This document shows, in pieces, positions 1-6,666 of a stretch of 11,730 nucleotides of DNA. Position 1 is the first letter of the stretch; every line of letters starts with the position of its first letter. Under the pieces are notes generated by a model. The model ran no database searches. It was not told the origin of the DNA and saw only the letters and a list, made by a program, of their open reading frames with translations. The DNA comes from Phycisphaerae bacterium (lineage in GTDB: Bacteria > Planctomycetota > Phycisphaerae > Phycisphaerales > SM1A02). The position numbers and the translations under genes are program-made. The stretch spans positions 1 to 11,730 of the forward strand of contig JAUIHC010000056.1 in NCBI GenBank assembly GCA_030432455.1, read 5' to 3'.

Positions 1-1
1 C

Positions 2-589
2 CGGCATCCCGGGCTCGCCGCCGGAGGCGTGGTGGCATCCCTCGCTCTGGGGGCCGGGATCGCGGCGAATCTCGATGTCGCCACCGTGGCCGCCCCATCG
101 ACCGGCCGCGACGAGTCGGGACGGTACGTGGTGCACGATCTCACCCCGGAGAGTTGGGCCGGACTTCCGCTGGAGGAGACCGGTCTGCTGTCGCATCTCC
201 CCGCGGTGCGGGGGCTGGTGCAGGACGAGCCGACCCTGATCGCCTTCTATCGCCCCAACTGTGGGGCGTGTCACGATCTCTTCGACGGGTACTTCGGCGA
301 GCGGTTGCCCGCCCGGGTGGTGGCGGTCCGCGTGCCTCCGGCCGAGGGCGTGGAACTGACCGAGAGCGATCTGCCCGAGGATGTCGTCTGCACCGACTGT
401 GTTCGACTCGCCTTCCCCGAGGGGCCGGTCTGGCTCATCCAGACCCCGGTGGTGGTCGAGGTCGTGGACGGTCGGGTGACCTGTGTCTCGACCGACGACT
501 TCCAGCGGTGCGTGGAGGACGCGGTTGCGACCGCCGAGGCCCGCTTCGCCGCCGAGGCCGCTGCAGCCGCCGAGGCCACCGAAGGCTGA
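2..589 (+). CDS. Membrane-anchored thioredoxin-fold protein, 5' end outside the window
   Basis: The reading frame is open from base 2, and a hydrophobic Ala/Gly/Val/Leu stretch at about bases 11-75 looks like a membrane anchor or signal segment. The true start is therefore probably upstream; GTG codons at 29 and 32 are possible but would leave no N-region. The core matches a thioredoxin fold: a beta strand ending in FYRPNCGACHDLF (first CxxC at bases 260-271) and the cis-proline strand IQTPVVVEVVDGRV. This would place the domain outside the cytoplasm, as for TlpA/DsbD-type thiol proteins. Unusual are a second CxxC (CTDC, about base 389) and two more Cys near 482 and 509, six in all. The C-terminus is an Ala/Glu-rich helix. 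It converges on the next gene, with 34 bases between the two stops. The fold is fairly clear; the partner and exact role (disulfide reductase, isomerase or structural) are not. Confidence 0.75.
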   Translation, partial: RHPGLAAGGVVASLALGAGIAANLDVATVAAPSTGRDESGRYVVHDLTPESWAGLPLEETGLLSHLPAVRGLVQDEPTLIAFYRPNCGACHDLFDGYFGERLPARVVAVRVPPAEGVELTESDLPEDVVCTDCVRLAFPEGPVWLIQTPVVVEVVDGRVTCVSTDDFQRCVEDAVATAEARFAAEAAAAAEATEG

Positions 590-623
590 GGTCGGGGTTC
601 GAGCATCCGGGCCCGGGTCTGCG

Positions 624-1046
624 TCAGGTCTCCGCGCGTTCCTGCAGTCGCCGAGCGGCCGCCTGAAGGGCCGCCGCGGTCTCGGCCGCGTGCAGCGATG
701 TCTTGCCGAAGCCAGGCATGGCCCCCGCGGCCTCGGCCTCGGCAAGGGCCTCGGGGAGGTTCGAGATCAGCATCGCCGCCACGGAACCGCGGTCCGTCGC
801 GAGGACATTCCGGATCAGGGCGATGCCGTCGGCGGCCTCGAAGAAGCCGTCGAGTCGCCGATTGACCAGAAGCAGCACCGGATCGTGGGAGTCGTCGAGG
901 TGCCCGCGAAGTCGCGTCTCCTCGTCGAACGACTCGAAGCGGATGCCGGAGCCGAGGGCCCGCTCCACCGTGGATCGAAGCATCCAGGAGTCGGGGCCGC
1001 AGTGGCCGATCGCGAGGATGGTGAGCGGGCTGGTCGTCTCGGTCAT
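624..1046 (-). CDS. Receiver-like (CheY-fold) protein lacking the phospho-acceptor Asp
   Basis: A 140-residue single-domain protein, last in a five-gene operon. Its ATG overlaps the tilS stop (ATGA), implying translational coupling. The strand/helix order resembles a response-regulator receiver: beta1 LTILAIG, beta3 PVLLLVNRRLDG, beta4 AAMLISNLP, and GAMPGFGKTS containing the conserved Lys (K115). However, the beta3 position that normally carries the phosphorylated Asp is Asn62 (LLVNRRLDG), and the acidic pair after beta1 is replaced by GHCGPD. If the fold assignment is right, it cannot be phosphorylated in the usual way and would be a pseudo-receiver acting by protein contacts. No output domain is present. 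The fold call rests on the pattern of strands and a few residues only, so an unrelated Rossmann-like protein is possible. Confidence 0.7.
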   Translation of the reverse strand: MTETTSPLTILAIGHCGPDSWMLRSTVERALGSGIRFESFDEETRLRGHLDDSHDPVLLLVNRRLDGFFEAADGIALIRNVLATDRGSVAAMLISNLPEALAEAEAAGAMPGFGKTSLHAAETAAALQAAARRLQERAET

Positions 1047-2152
1047 CGGATGGAGTCCTCCGGGGTCGAGGGTGCGGGCGGCGTGCCGTCGAGCGAGTGT
1101 CGCGAGTCACGCGATTCCGGGTCGATCGTGTCGAACCTCGCTCGATCGCGATGCACGATCAGTTCCAGCGAGGCATCGATCCGCAGTCGCCTCGGTCCGG
1201 TGTCGTCATCGGACACCATCGCGGCGGCGCGTCGCCAGACCTCGCGGCCGACATGCTGCACCGACCGACCGGCCGCGCGGGCGGCGATGCCTCGAAGATG
1301 CGTCGCGATGAACGCCATCGGCCACTCGCGACAGCGGGCTCGATCGATGCCCGTGCCGGACGCCGCCCCCTCGTCCAACCGGTCATCCGGGGCGAGGGCC
1401 GCGCATTCCTCCGCGAGCGCCGCGAGGTGTCGTGCGGCCCCGGGATGGATCGAGTCGAGGGCCGGGATGATCTCGTGCCGGATCCGCTCGCGGCTGCGTC
1501 CTCGATCGGCGTTGGTCGGATCCTCGATCCAGGGGAGTCCGGCCGCCTCCACGAGTTCCGCGAGTTCGCGGCGTGATCGGCTCAGGAGCGGCCGAAGGAC
1601 GAGCCGACCGCTCGGCAGGGCTCGCACCTCGGGAATCCCTGCCAGTCCGGAGATCCCGGTGCCGCGGGCCAGTCGCATCAGCACGGTCTCGGCCTGATCG
1701 TCGGCGTGGTGCGCCGCGAGGATCGCGTCGGCGCCGACCTCGGCGGCCATCGCATCCAGCATGCTCCAGCGGGCATCTCGGGCCGCGGCACTGGTGACCC
1801 GGGTCGTCACCGATGGCCAGGCGAGTCGCCGGACGATCGAACGCACCCCAAGGCGGGCGGCGGTCTCCGCGACGACCGCCGCCTCCTCGGCGCTCGACGC
1901 CCGCAGGGCGTGATCGACATGGCCGACGACGGGTTCGACGAGCGACGGGTCTCGTCGCCGATGCAGGGCCAGAAGGACCGCGACGAGGGCGGTCGAATCC
2001 CGGCCCCCGCTCGCAGCTGCGAGCACCCGACCGCCGGGCGGCACATGATCGGCCAGTCGCCGTGCGACATCCGCGGATGCAGGATGTCGGGACGCCACCA
2101 GCGCCACATGCTCGCGATCGAGCGATTCCAGTCGAGTCCGCTCGCGGATCAC
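1043..2152 (-). CDS. tilS: tRNA(Ile)-lysidine synthetase TilS
   Basis: TilS attaches lysine to C34 of the CAU-anticodon tRNA(Ile) using ATP, so that the tRNA reads AUA; it is normally essential. The N-type PP-loop motif is clear (AASGGRDSTALVAVL, SGGRDS at residues about 48-53), as is the TilS signature HHADDQAETVLMRLARGTG (about 148-166). A conserved PTN/R-rich stretch (IEDPTNADRGRSRERIRHEIIP) follows. I chose GTG at 2152 because it overlaps the upstream stop as GTGA, like two other junctions in the window. An ATG at 2239 would extend the protein by 29 low-complexity residues and overlap the upstream gene by 91 bases. At 369 residues it is shorter than E. coli TilS (432), mainly through a short C-terminal part. 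It lies inside an ECF sigma operon, unusual company for a tRNA modification enzyme. Confidence 0.95.
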   Translation of the reverse strand: MIRERTRLESLDREHVALVASRHPASADVARRLADHVPPGGRVLAAASGGRDSTALVAVLLALHRRRDPSLVEPVVGHVDHALRASSAEEAAVVAETAARLGVRSIVRRLAWPSVTTRVTSAAARDARWSMLDAMAAEVGADAILAAHHADDQAETVLMRLARGTGISGLAGIPEVRALPSGRLVLRPLLSRSRRELAELVEAAGLPWIEDPTNADRGRSRERIRHEIIPALDSIHPGAARHLAALAEECAALAPDDRLDEGAASGTGIDRARCREWPMAFIATHLRGIAARAAGRSVQHVGREVWRRAAAMVSDDDTGPRRLRIDASLELIVHRDRARFDTIDPESRDSRHSLDGTPPAPSTPEDSIR

Positions 2153-3711
2153 CTCGGCGGCGTTCCGGTCGGGCCGGGGACGAGGCGGATCTCGGCCGAG
2201 GCTCGGACCGCTCGATCGTCCTGCCGCGTGGTCCGCCACCGGATCCGTTCGACCCGCTGGAGGAAGGCCGCGGCGGCGGCGAGGGCGTCGGCATCGACGG
2301 CGGACTGGGCATCGGGACCGAGCCCCCGCAACTGCGCGAGTTCGGCGATCTGCAGCGCGATCCGCGACGGACTGGCCACGCCCGCCCCGGCGATCTCCTC
2401 GACGCGAGGAACGCCGTCGATCTCGTCGAGGGTCGCGGTCACGCGACGGACGAGGCCCGGCGAGGTTCCCGCCACCAGCCAGGTGCCCCCCTCCGCGGTC
2501 GGATGCAGGATCCAGTTCAGGCTGGCCCCGATCGCCATCGGGTGGCCCCCGCTCGCGTCGAGCAGCCCGGGCGAGAGCGGCAGGTGACGGATCTCATCAC
2601 CGCGGGTCCGGCCTGCGCCACCGGTCTCCGAGCTCCAACTGGAGCGAACTGCCCGTCCGGCGGTCTCGAGCCACGAGTCGACCCGGGTGGCGAGTTCCGA
2701 GTTCGGAACGGTCTGCGGGCGATCCTCGCGCATCGGGACCGCGACGCAGGCGGCGGGCACCTCGACGATTCCGAGCGGCTCGATCCGGACGGGCTCGCCG
2801 TCGAGGACGATCAGTCGCCGGGACGCGAACCGCCCTCGGAGATCGGCGCCGGGCACGATCTCGGGGTGCCGGGCCGCGTGTTCGATCATGAGCGGATCGA
2901 TCAGACCGATCCCGGACTCGAAGGCGGCGAAGGCGACCCGTCCATCGAATCGCCCCGCAACCTCGAGATCGATGCTGGCCGCGGTTCGGATCGGCAACGG
3001 GCTGGCCTCGTACCGCCCTGCAAACTCGACGGACGCATGCGTGTCCGAACTCGGCCGGATGCCGATCGCGGAGAGGCCGCCGATCGGTGCATCGTGACGC
3101 AGAAGGACTTCGATCGGACCGGGGGGCAGGTCCCCGGTCACGCCCGCGATCACCGGGTCGGGATCGTCGAGGGCATCAAGGGTGGCCCGATCGACGGCGG
3201 CGTCCAGCCACGGGCAGCCGTTGGGGGCGATGAGCAACCACTCGCCCGCGATCGCGATCTCGAGCCCGAGGGCCGGCAGTCGGAATCGCCCGCCGCCCAT
3301 CGGTCGCGAACCGAGTCGTTGGAGGCCGAACTCCACCGCGATCGGATCGGTCCATCGGATCGCATGGAGCCAGTGGCGTCCCCCGGGGCCGATCGCGTGG
3401 ATCGACTGTTGGCAGTCGGGGGCCAGCCGACTCCGGAGCTGTTCCCCGGAGTTCCAACTCGGTCGGATCGGAGCGCCGGCGAGTTCGATCGCGTCGAGGA
3501 AGAGTTCGGTCCACGCCGAGGTCGGCCCCTCGCCAGCGACCCGCACCGCCGCCACGGCGTCGGCCGGGACGAACGCGCCGCCGGCGAACCCCTGGGCCGT
3601 CACGGGCCGGTCCATCACGCTCGCGGTGACGGCGAGCAGCGTCACGACCGCCACGCGGGCCGACCGAGCGGCGAGGGAACGGGTCTTCGGCAACCAGTGG
3701 CGGAACGGCAT
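2149..3711 (-). CDS. Secreted protein of unknown function (520 aa)
   Basis: I do not recognise a family. From ATG 3711 the protein begins with a good Sec signal peptide: a basic N-region with R/K residues, the hydrophobic core VAVVTLLAVTASVM, and a likely cleavage site VTA|QG near residue 39. An in-frame ATG at 3762 would add 17 residues before the signal and leave 18 bases after the upstream stop, instead of 69. Neither start has a convincing Shine-Dalgarno site. The mature part alternates short beta strands (EIAIAGEWLLIAPN, ASIDLEVAGRFDGRVAFAAF, RLIVLDGEPVRIEPLGIVEV), suggesting a beta-rich exported protein that repeatedly evaluates small domains. An Ala/Asp-rich helix lies near the C-terminus. 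It sits third in the operon, after the sigma factor and a small membrane protein, so it may be an envelope component of the same regulatory unit. Its stop overlaps the tilS GTG. Confidence 0.8.
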   Translation of the reverse strand: MPFRHWLPKTRSLAARSARVAVVTLLAVTASVMDRPVTAQGFAGGAFVPADAVAAVRVAGEGPTSAWTELFLDAIELAGAPIRPSWNSGEQLRSRLAPDCQQSIHAIGPGGRHWLHAIRWTDPIAVEFGLQRLGSRPMGGGRFRLPALGLEIAIAGEWLLIAPNGCPWLDAAVDRATLDALDDPDPVIAGVTGDLPPGPIEVLLRHDAPIGGLSAIGIRPSSDTHASVEFAGRYEASPLPIRTAASIDLEVAGRFDGRVAFAAFESGIGLIDPLMIEHAARHPEIVPGADLRGRFASRRLIVLDGEPVRIEPLGIVEVPAACVAVPMREDRPQTVPNSELATRVDSWLETAGRAVRSSWSSETGGAGRTRGDEIRHLPLSPGLLDASGGHPMAIGASLNWILHPTAEGGTWLVAGTSPGLVRRVTATLDEIDGVPRVEEIAGAGVASPSRIALQIAELAQLRGLGPDAQSAVDADALAAAAAFLQRVERIRWRTTRQDDRAVRASAEIRLVPGPTGTPPR

Positions 3712-3780
3712 CTGGGGAACCTGAACGGCGGTGTGGTACTCGGCCCGCGGGACGACCCGCATCCGGGAGCCGGTGGCGGA

Positions 3781-4092
3781 TCAGGTGCGCCGTCCCGGGC
3801 CGATCGCATCGATCGTCTCGTACCCGTCGCGGGAGGGTGAGGTTGCTTCCCCGATCGATTCCGGGTCCACCCGGAGTCGTTCCAGGGCGCCGACGGGGTC
3901 GTGGGTCGCGGCCGATCGGTCGTCGGCGGGAGATCCCGGCTCGACGGACCCGGCCGTCCAGGCCAGGGTGAGCGAGACCGCGGTCACCACGAGGCTCGCC
4001 ATGAGACCGCGTCGGGCATCTCGATCGAGTGCCCGCGGTCGGGACTCGACGCCGGAAAGCCGATTCAGGATGTCGTCGGTGCCCCGGTTCAC
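3781..4092 (-). CDS. Small single-pass membrane protein, anti-sigma-like position
   Basis: A 103-residue protein starting at a GTG that overlaps the sigma factor stop as GTGA. It has a short charged N-terminal segment (NRGTDDILNRLSG... RDARRG), one transmembrane helix (LMASLVVTAVSLTLAWTAG, about residues 31-49), and an acidic, Ser/Pro-rich tail of about 50 residues. This is the usual topology of a membrane-bound anti-sigma factor: cytoplasmic N-terminus, one helix, external C-terminus. Position immediately downstream of and coupled to an ECF sigma gene also fits. However, the cytoplasmic part is only about 30 residues and has no HxxxCxxC zinc motif, far shorter than a typical anti-sigma domain. 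The name is therefore a positional inference. Longer reading frames starting upstream, up to 4278, would lie inside the sigma gene and are not supported. Confidence 0.7.
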   Translation of the reverse strand: MNRGTDDILNRLSGVESRPRALDRDARRGLMASLVVTAVSLTLAWTAGSVEPGSPADDRSAATHDPVGALERLRVDPESIGEATSPSRDGYETIDAIGPGRRT

Positions 4093-4709
4093 GACCGGGC
4101 CTCCAGCATCTGCGAGATGGACGCGGGATCGAGGCCGAGATCGGCTGCGGAGCCGAGGAAGGACGGGTCCTGCACCAGAGACGCGCCCAGTCGCCGCCGG
4201 GCTCGGAACAGATGGCTCTTGACCGTGCCGATCGGAAGGTCGAGACGGGCCGCGATCTCCTGGATGGGAAGCCCGCAACCGTGGAAGAGTTCGACGATCT
4301 CGCGCTGTCGCGGATTCAGGTCGTCGAGGGCGTCCTCGATCGCCACCGTCGCGATTTCATGGATCTCGTCCCGGTCCGGACGGGGATCGTCGGCGGGTCG
4401 GGCGGCCCGGCCACCGACGGTGTCGGAGTCGGGGATCGGCCGGAACTTCTGGATGTGGTTGATCCAGAGTCGCCGGGCGATCGTGAAGAGCCAGGTGCTG
4501 AACCGGAATCGCTCGTCGAATCGATCAAGGTGCCGGAGCACCCGGACCATGGCCTCCTGCCCGATGTCCTCCGCGACGTCCTCGCGGCGGGTGAGGCGGA
4601 GCAGGAAATGGTGCAGCGACTTCCGATGACCCTCGATCAGGGCCTCGAGCGCGGCTCGATCGCCCCGCTTGGCCCGTCGGATCAATCGCAGTTCGTCGGC
4701 CCGTTCCAT
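4089..4709 (-). CDS. RNA polymerase ECF sigma factor (sigma-70 family, group IV)
   Basis: A 206-residue ECF sigma factor directing RNA polymerase to its own promoter set. Region 2 is clear (DVAEDIGQEAMVRVLRHLDRF followed by FRFSTWLFTIARRLWINHIQ, about residues 45-92). Region 4 carries LNPRQREIVELFHGCGLPIQEIAARLDLPIGTVKSHLFRARRRL (about 128-171), including the helix-turn-helix. The linker is Asp/Arg-rich, and a tail of about 30 residues follows region 4, longer than in minimal ECF factors. I prefer ATG 4709 because it gives the usual family N-terminus (MERADELRLIRRAKRGD). An ATG at 4751 would add 14 poor residues and would lie upstream of a -10-like element. It is first in the operon with a small membrane protein, a secreted protein, tilS and a pseudo-receiver, and probably regulates its own operon, as many ECF factors do. 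Confidence 0.93.
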   Translation of the reverse strand: MERADELRLIRRAKRGDRAALEALIEGHRKSLHHFLLRLTRREDVAEDIGQEAMVRVLRHLDRFDERFRFSTWLFTIARRLWINHIQKFRPIPDSDTVGGRAARPADDPRPDRDEIHEIATVAIEDALDDLNPRQREIVELFHGCGLPIQEIAARLDLPIGTVKSHLFRARRRLGASLVQDPSFLGSAADLGLDPASISQMLEARS

Positions 4710-4715
4710 GCTCGG

Positions 4716-4721
4716 AGTGTA
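4716..4721 (-). promoter_or_regulatory. Candidate -10 element, possible leaderless start of the sigma operon
   Basis: Read on the minus strand this is TACACT, followed by CCGAGC and then the sigma factor ATG. Only six bases separate it from the start codon, so transcription would begin at or next to the ATG. The same arrangement and nearly the same bases occur before ubiE. No good -35 is visible 16-18 bases upstream, and no Shine-Dalgarno site precedes the ATG. Confidence 0.4.
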
Positions 4722-4729
4722 TCGGTCCG

Positions 4730-4743
4730 GGGATTGGAATCCC
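4730..4743. repeat. 14-base inverted repeat upstream of the sigma gene
   Basis: GGGATTGGAATCCC is a 6-base inverted repeat with a 2-base centre, ending 20 bases before the sigma ATG and overlapping the expected -35 area of the candidate promoter. It could be an operator for a dimeric regulator or a binding site for autoregulation. Short palindromes arise by chance in DNA this rich in G and C, but this one contains A/T bases, which makes chance a little less likely. Confidence 0.3.
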
Positions 4744-4774
4744 TGTGCCATCCCCGGATTTCCCCGGAGGCGAC

Positions 4775-4807
4775 ACCGGCCCCCGCGGCATCGCCGCGGG
4801 GGCCGGT
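4775..4807 (-). terminator. Strong hairpin, likely terminator of the upstream (-) gene
   Basis: ACCGGCCCCCGCGGC (4775-4789) and its exact complement (4793-4807) form a perfect 15-bp stem with a 3-base loop. It begins 28 bases after the stop of the cobalamin-binding-like gene and lies before the sigma operon. There is no T-tract on either strand, so it is an L-shaped or Rho-assisted terminator, or an mRNA-end stabiliser, rather than a classic intrinsic terminator. Confidence 0.6.
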
Positions 4808-4834
4808 CGTCCTGCCCTCCTGGGGATGTGCGGT

Positions 4835-5548
4835 TCAGGCGGCCCGAGGAAGCCGTCGAGTCCGACCGACGGTCCGCTGTTCGGGGAAGGCTCGACGGTC
4901 GGCCTCCTCGACGATCGCGATCCGAAGATCCTCGGGGTCGTCGGCCCAGAGATCCGCCCCGATCTCCTCGGCGAGGCCGGGCGCCCGACCGAAGACACCG
5001 CCTCCGACCGCGATCTGAAGGTCGGGACGACTGTCGATCGTGCGGATGGTGTCGATGGCCTCTCGAATGGCCGGGGCATCCGATGCGGAGGAGGCGAAGA
5101 GCAGCAGCAGATCGGGATCGTCCCGGCCGACCTCGGCGAGGATCTCGTCTGCGGGCACGCCACCCCCCGAGAAACGGACGACGTGTCCGTCGTGCTCCAG
5201 CACGGCGGCGAAGATCTCGCCCTGGAGTTCCTCGATGAGGCTGCAGCCGGAATGGATCGCGATGCGTCGCGGACCGAGCTCGGGATCGAGCGGTGTCGGG
5301 TCGAGTCGCTCGATGACGCGAGCGGCGGCGAGTCGCAGGGCGCGGATCATGACGTTCACGGCCGACTGCGAGGCGGCATCGGCGCGGTCGAGCTGCTGCA
5401 CGCGTTCGAGGGCGGGCAGCATGCCGAAGATGAGAAGGCGGTCGGGCGCGTGTTCGACGAGCAGGTGATCGACGAAGTCGCGGACTTCGCCGCGGTCTCC
5501 GCGAAGGCACCGTTCGAGAAGGAGGTCGACGTCCGTGTCGATGGGCAT
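4835..5548 (-). CDS. Cobalamin-binding-like protein (cap plus Rossmann domain) without the B12 ligand motif
   Basis: A 237-residue protein. Residues 1-85 resemble the helical cap of B12-binding modules (CLRGDRGEVRDFVDHLLVEHAPD... MLPALERVQQLDR...). Residues about 94-216 look like the B12-binding Rossmann domain, with the VPADEILAEVGRDDPDLLLLFAS, AIREAIDTIR and IAVGGGVFGRAPGLAEEIGADLWADDPEDLRIAI elements typical of CarH-like photoreceptors and corrinoid proteins. The DxHxxG motif that supplies the cobalt-coordinating His is replaced by roughly SGCSLIEE (residues 100-107), and the cap lacks the usual Trp and Glu-His. It may bind cobalamin base-off without His, bind something else, or be a pure protein-contact module. 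No DNA-binding or methyltransferase domain is attached. A GGAG eight bases before the ATG is a plausible ribosome site. It stands alone between two (-) transcription units. Confidence 0.75.
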   Translation of the reverse strand: MPIDTDVDLLLERCLRGDRGEVRDFVDHLLVEHAPDRLLIFGMLPALERVQQLDRADAASQSAVNVMIRALRLAAARVIERLDPTPLDPELGPRRIAIHSGCSLIEELQGEIFAAVLEHDGHVVRFSGGGVPADEILAEVGRDDPDLLLLFASSASDAPAIREAIDTIRTIDSRPDLQIAVGGGVFGRAPGLAEEIGADLWADDPEDLRIAIVEEADRRAFPEQRTVGRTRRLPRAA

Positions 5549-5645
5549 GAGGACGCTCCGAAGGAAGCGGCCGGTCAGCGGGAATCCTTCCCGATGACGC
5601 GTGGGTCGTGACCGACGGATCCTCCGTCGCTGGGGGGCACGGGGA

Positions 5646-5666
5646 GAACCGCCCCGATCGGGGTTC
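5646..5666 (-). terminator. Weak terminator-like hairpin after ubiE
   Basis: On the minus strand GAACC pairs with GGTTC, and the stem continues CC:GG after one bulged C. This is a 7-bp stem with a 6-base loop, about 70 bases past the ubiE stop. It contains the palindrome CCCCGATCGGGG. No T-tract follows. A second small hairpin (7-bp stem, CGACGGA/TCCGTCG) lies at 5613-5629. The rest of the 188-base gap before the next gene shows nothing I can name, although it probably contains that gene's promoter. Confidence 0.3.
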
Positions 5667-5736
5667 CGTTCACGACTTCCGGGATGTCGAGCGTGCGATC
5701 AGGTCATCCAGCCGGAGGCTGCGCGGGTCGCGCCGT

Positions 5737-6537
5737 TCATGCCGTCCGAATATCGGCGGCGGGCTTCGTCGCCACGGTCGCGACGCAGACGCCGAAGGTC
5801 AGCGGCACCTGTCGCTCGACCTGCAGTCCGGCCCGCTCGGCGAGTTCGGCGAGCTGCGAAGGCGACTGGAATGTCTCGATCGATCGGGGGAGATAGTGGT
5901 ACGCGCCGGAGCGGTCACGGGCGATGAGGCTCGCGGTCCACGGCATGATGCGGGCGGTGTAGAGGTGGTTCAGCCAGCGGACGGGGGCGAACCGCGGTTC
6001 GGCGAACTCGAGGATCACCAGTCGGCCGCCGGGCCGGAGGACGCGGGAGAACTCCCGGATCGCGGCGCCGGGGTCCGCGACGTTGCGAATGCCGAACGCG
6101 ATGCTGATGACGTCGAATCGAGCATCGGGCTGATCGAGCCGCATGGCGTCGGCGTGCTCGTATCGCGGTCGGCGAGCCTCGGGAAGCCGTTCGGCCTTCC
6201 GCCGGGCGTGGTCGAGCATCTCGGGCGTGAAGTCGCCCCCCACCACCTCCGCCGCCTCGGTCGCCGCGAACGCCTCGGTGAGATCGCCGGTGCCGCAGGC
6301 CATGTCGAGGACCGCCTCGCCGGGTCGGACCCGGGCCAGTCGGACCGCCGCCCGCCTCCAGGCCTGATCGCGTCCGAAGGAATGGAGGCGATTGTTGAGG
6401 TCGTAGCTGTCCGCGATCGCCCCGAACATCGCCCGCACCTTGCCCGCCTTTTCGGACGAGTCGTGGGGATTCCGGGCGAGATCCTCGGAACTCCAGGCTT
6501 GCGGCGCGGGCTCGGTGGTCGGGGGCGTGGGAGACAT
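5737..6537 (-). CDS. ubiE: UbiE/MenG quinone C-methyltransferase
   Basis: An S-adenosylmethionine-dependent methyltransferase (266 aa) that C-methylates demethylmenaquinone (MenG) and/or the ubiquinone precursor (UbiE) in respiratory quinone synthesis. Family features are complete: KVRAMFGAIADSYDLNNRLHSFGRDQAWRR near the N-terminus, the SAM loop VLDMACGTGDL (residues 77-87), the acidic GGDFTPEML, the UbiE signature FDVISIAFGIRNVAD (about 121-135), VLRPGGRLVILEF, and the C-terminal YHYLPRSIETF. It acts on a lipid quinone at the inner membrane face. In a likely menaquinone-using planctomycete the MenG role is expected, but the sequence alone does not separate the two. ATG 6537 leaves a ~25-residue Pro-rich N-terminal extension before the family core, yet lies only 7 bases after a TATACT box, suggesting a leaderless mRNA. 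It is divergent from the amidohydrolase-like gene. Confidence 0.93.
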   Translation of the reverse strand: MSPTPPTTEPAPQAWSSEDLARNPHDSSEKAGKVRAMFGAIADSYDLNNRLHSFGRDQAWRRAAVRLARVRPGEAVLDMACGTGDLTEAFAATEAAEVVGGDFTPEMLDHARRKAERLPEARRPRYEHADAMRLDQPDARFDVISIAFGIRNVADPGAAIREFSRVLRPGGRLVILEFAEPRFAPVRWLNHLYTARIMPWTASLIARDRSGAYHYLPRSIETFQSPSQLAELAERAGLQVERQVPLTFGVCVATVATKPAADIRTA

Positions 6538-6544
6538 GGCTCGG

Positions 6545-6550
6545 AGTATA
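6545..6550 (-). promoter_or_regulatory. Candidate -10 element (TATACT), possible leaderless start of ubiE
   Basis: Minus-strand TATACT is followed by seven bases (CCGAGCC) and the ubiE ATG. It matches the sigma-70 consensus TATAAT at five of six positions. The bases 16-18 upstream (around GAAGAA) are not a good -35. Together with the absence of a Shine-Dalgarno site this suggests that transcription starts at or beside the ATG. The remainder of the 129-base divergent gap to the (+) gene at 6667 shows no clear element. Confidence 0.45.
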
Positions 6551-6666
6551 GGACCCCCGAGACCGCGTTCTTCTCGAAGTCCGATGAGGCTTCCGGTACC
6601 ATGCCGATGCTTGAGGACGGCCGGACCCCGGCCGCCCCCCTTGTCTTCCGGCGAGAGTTTCTCCTG

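Noticed and set aside
590..623. Palindrome CCGGGCCCGG between two convergent genes as a bidirectional terminator
   Set aside because: It is a 5-bp self-complement without a loop or T-tract, too short to claim.
483..3840. Very long open frames on the plus strand opposite tilS and the secreted protein
   Set aside because: Their products are Arg/Gly/Pro-rich with no motifs, and they lie antisense to genes with clear families. Long antisense frames are expected at this GC content.
4750..4770. ECF-type promoter (GGAAA-like -35) upstream of the sigma gene
   Set aside because: A GGGAAAT is present on the minus strand, but I could not find a matching -10 at proper spacing.
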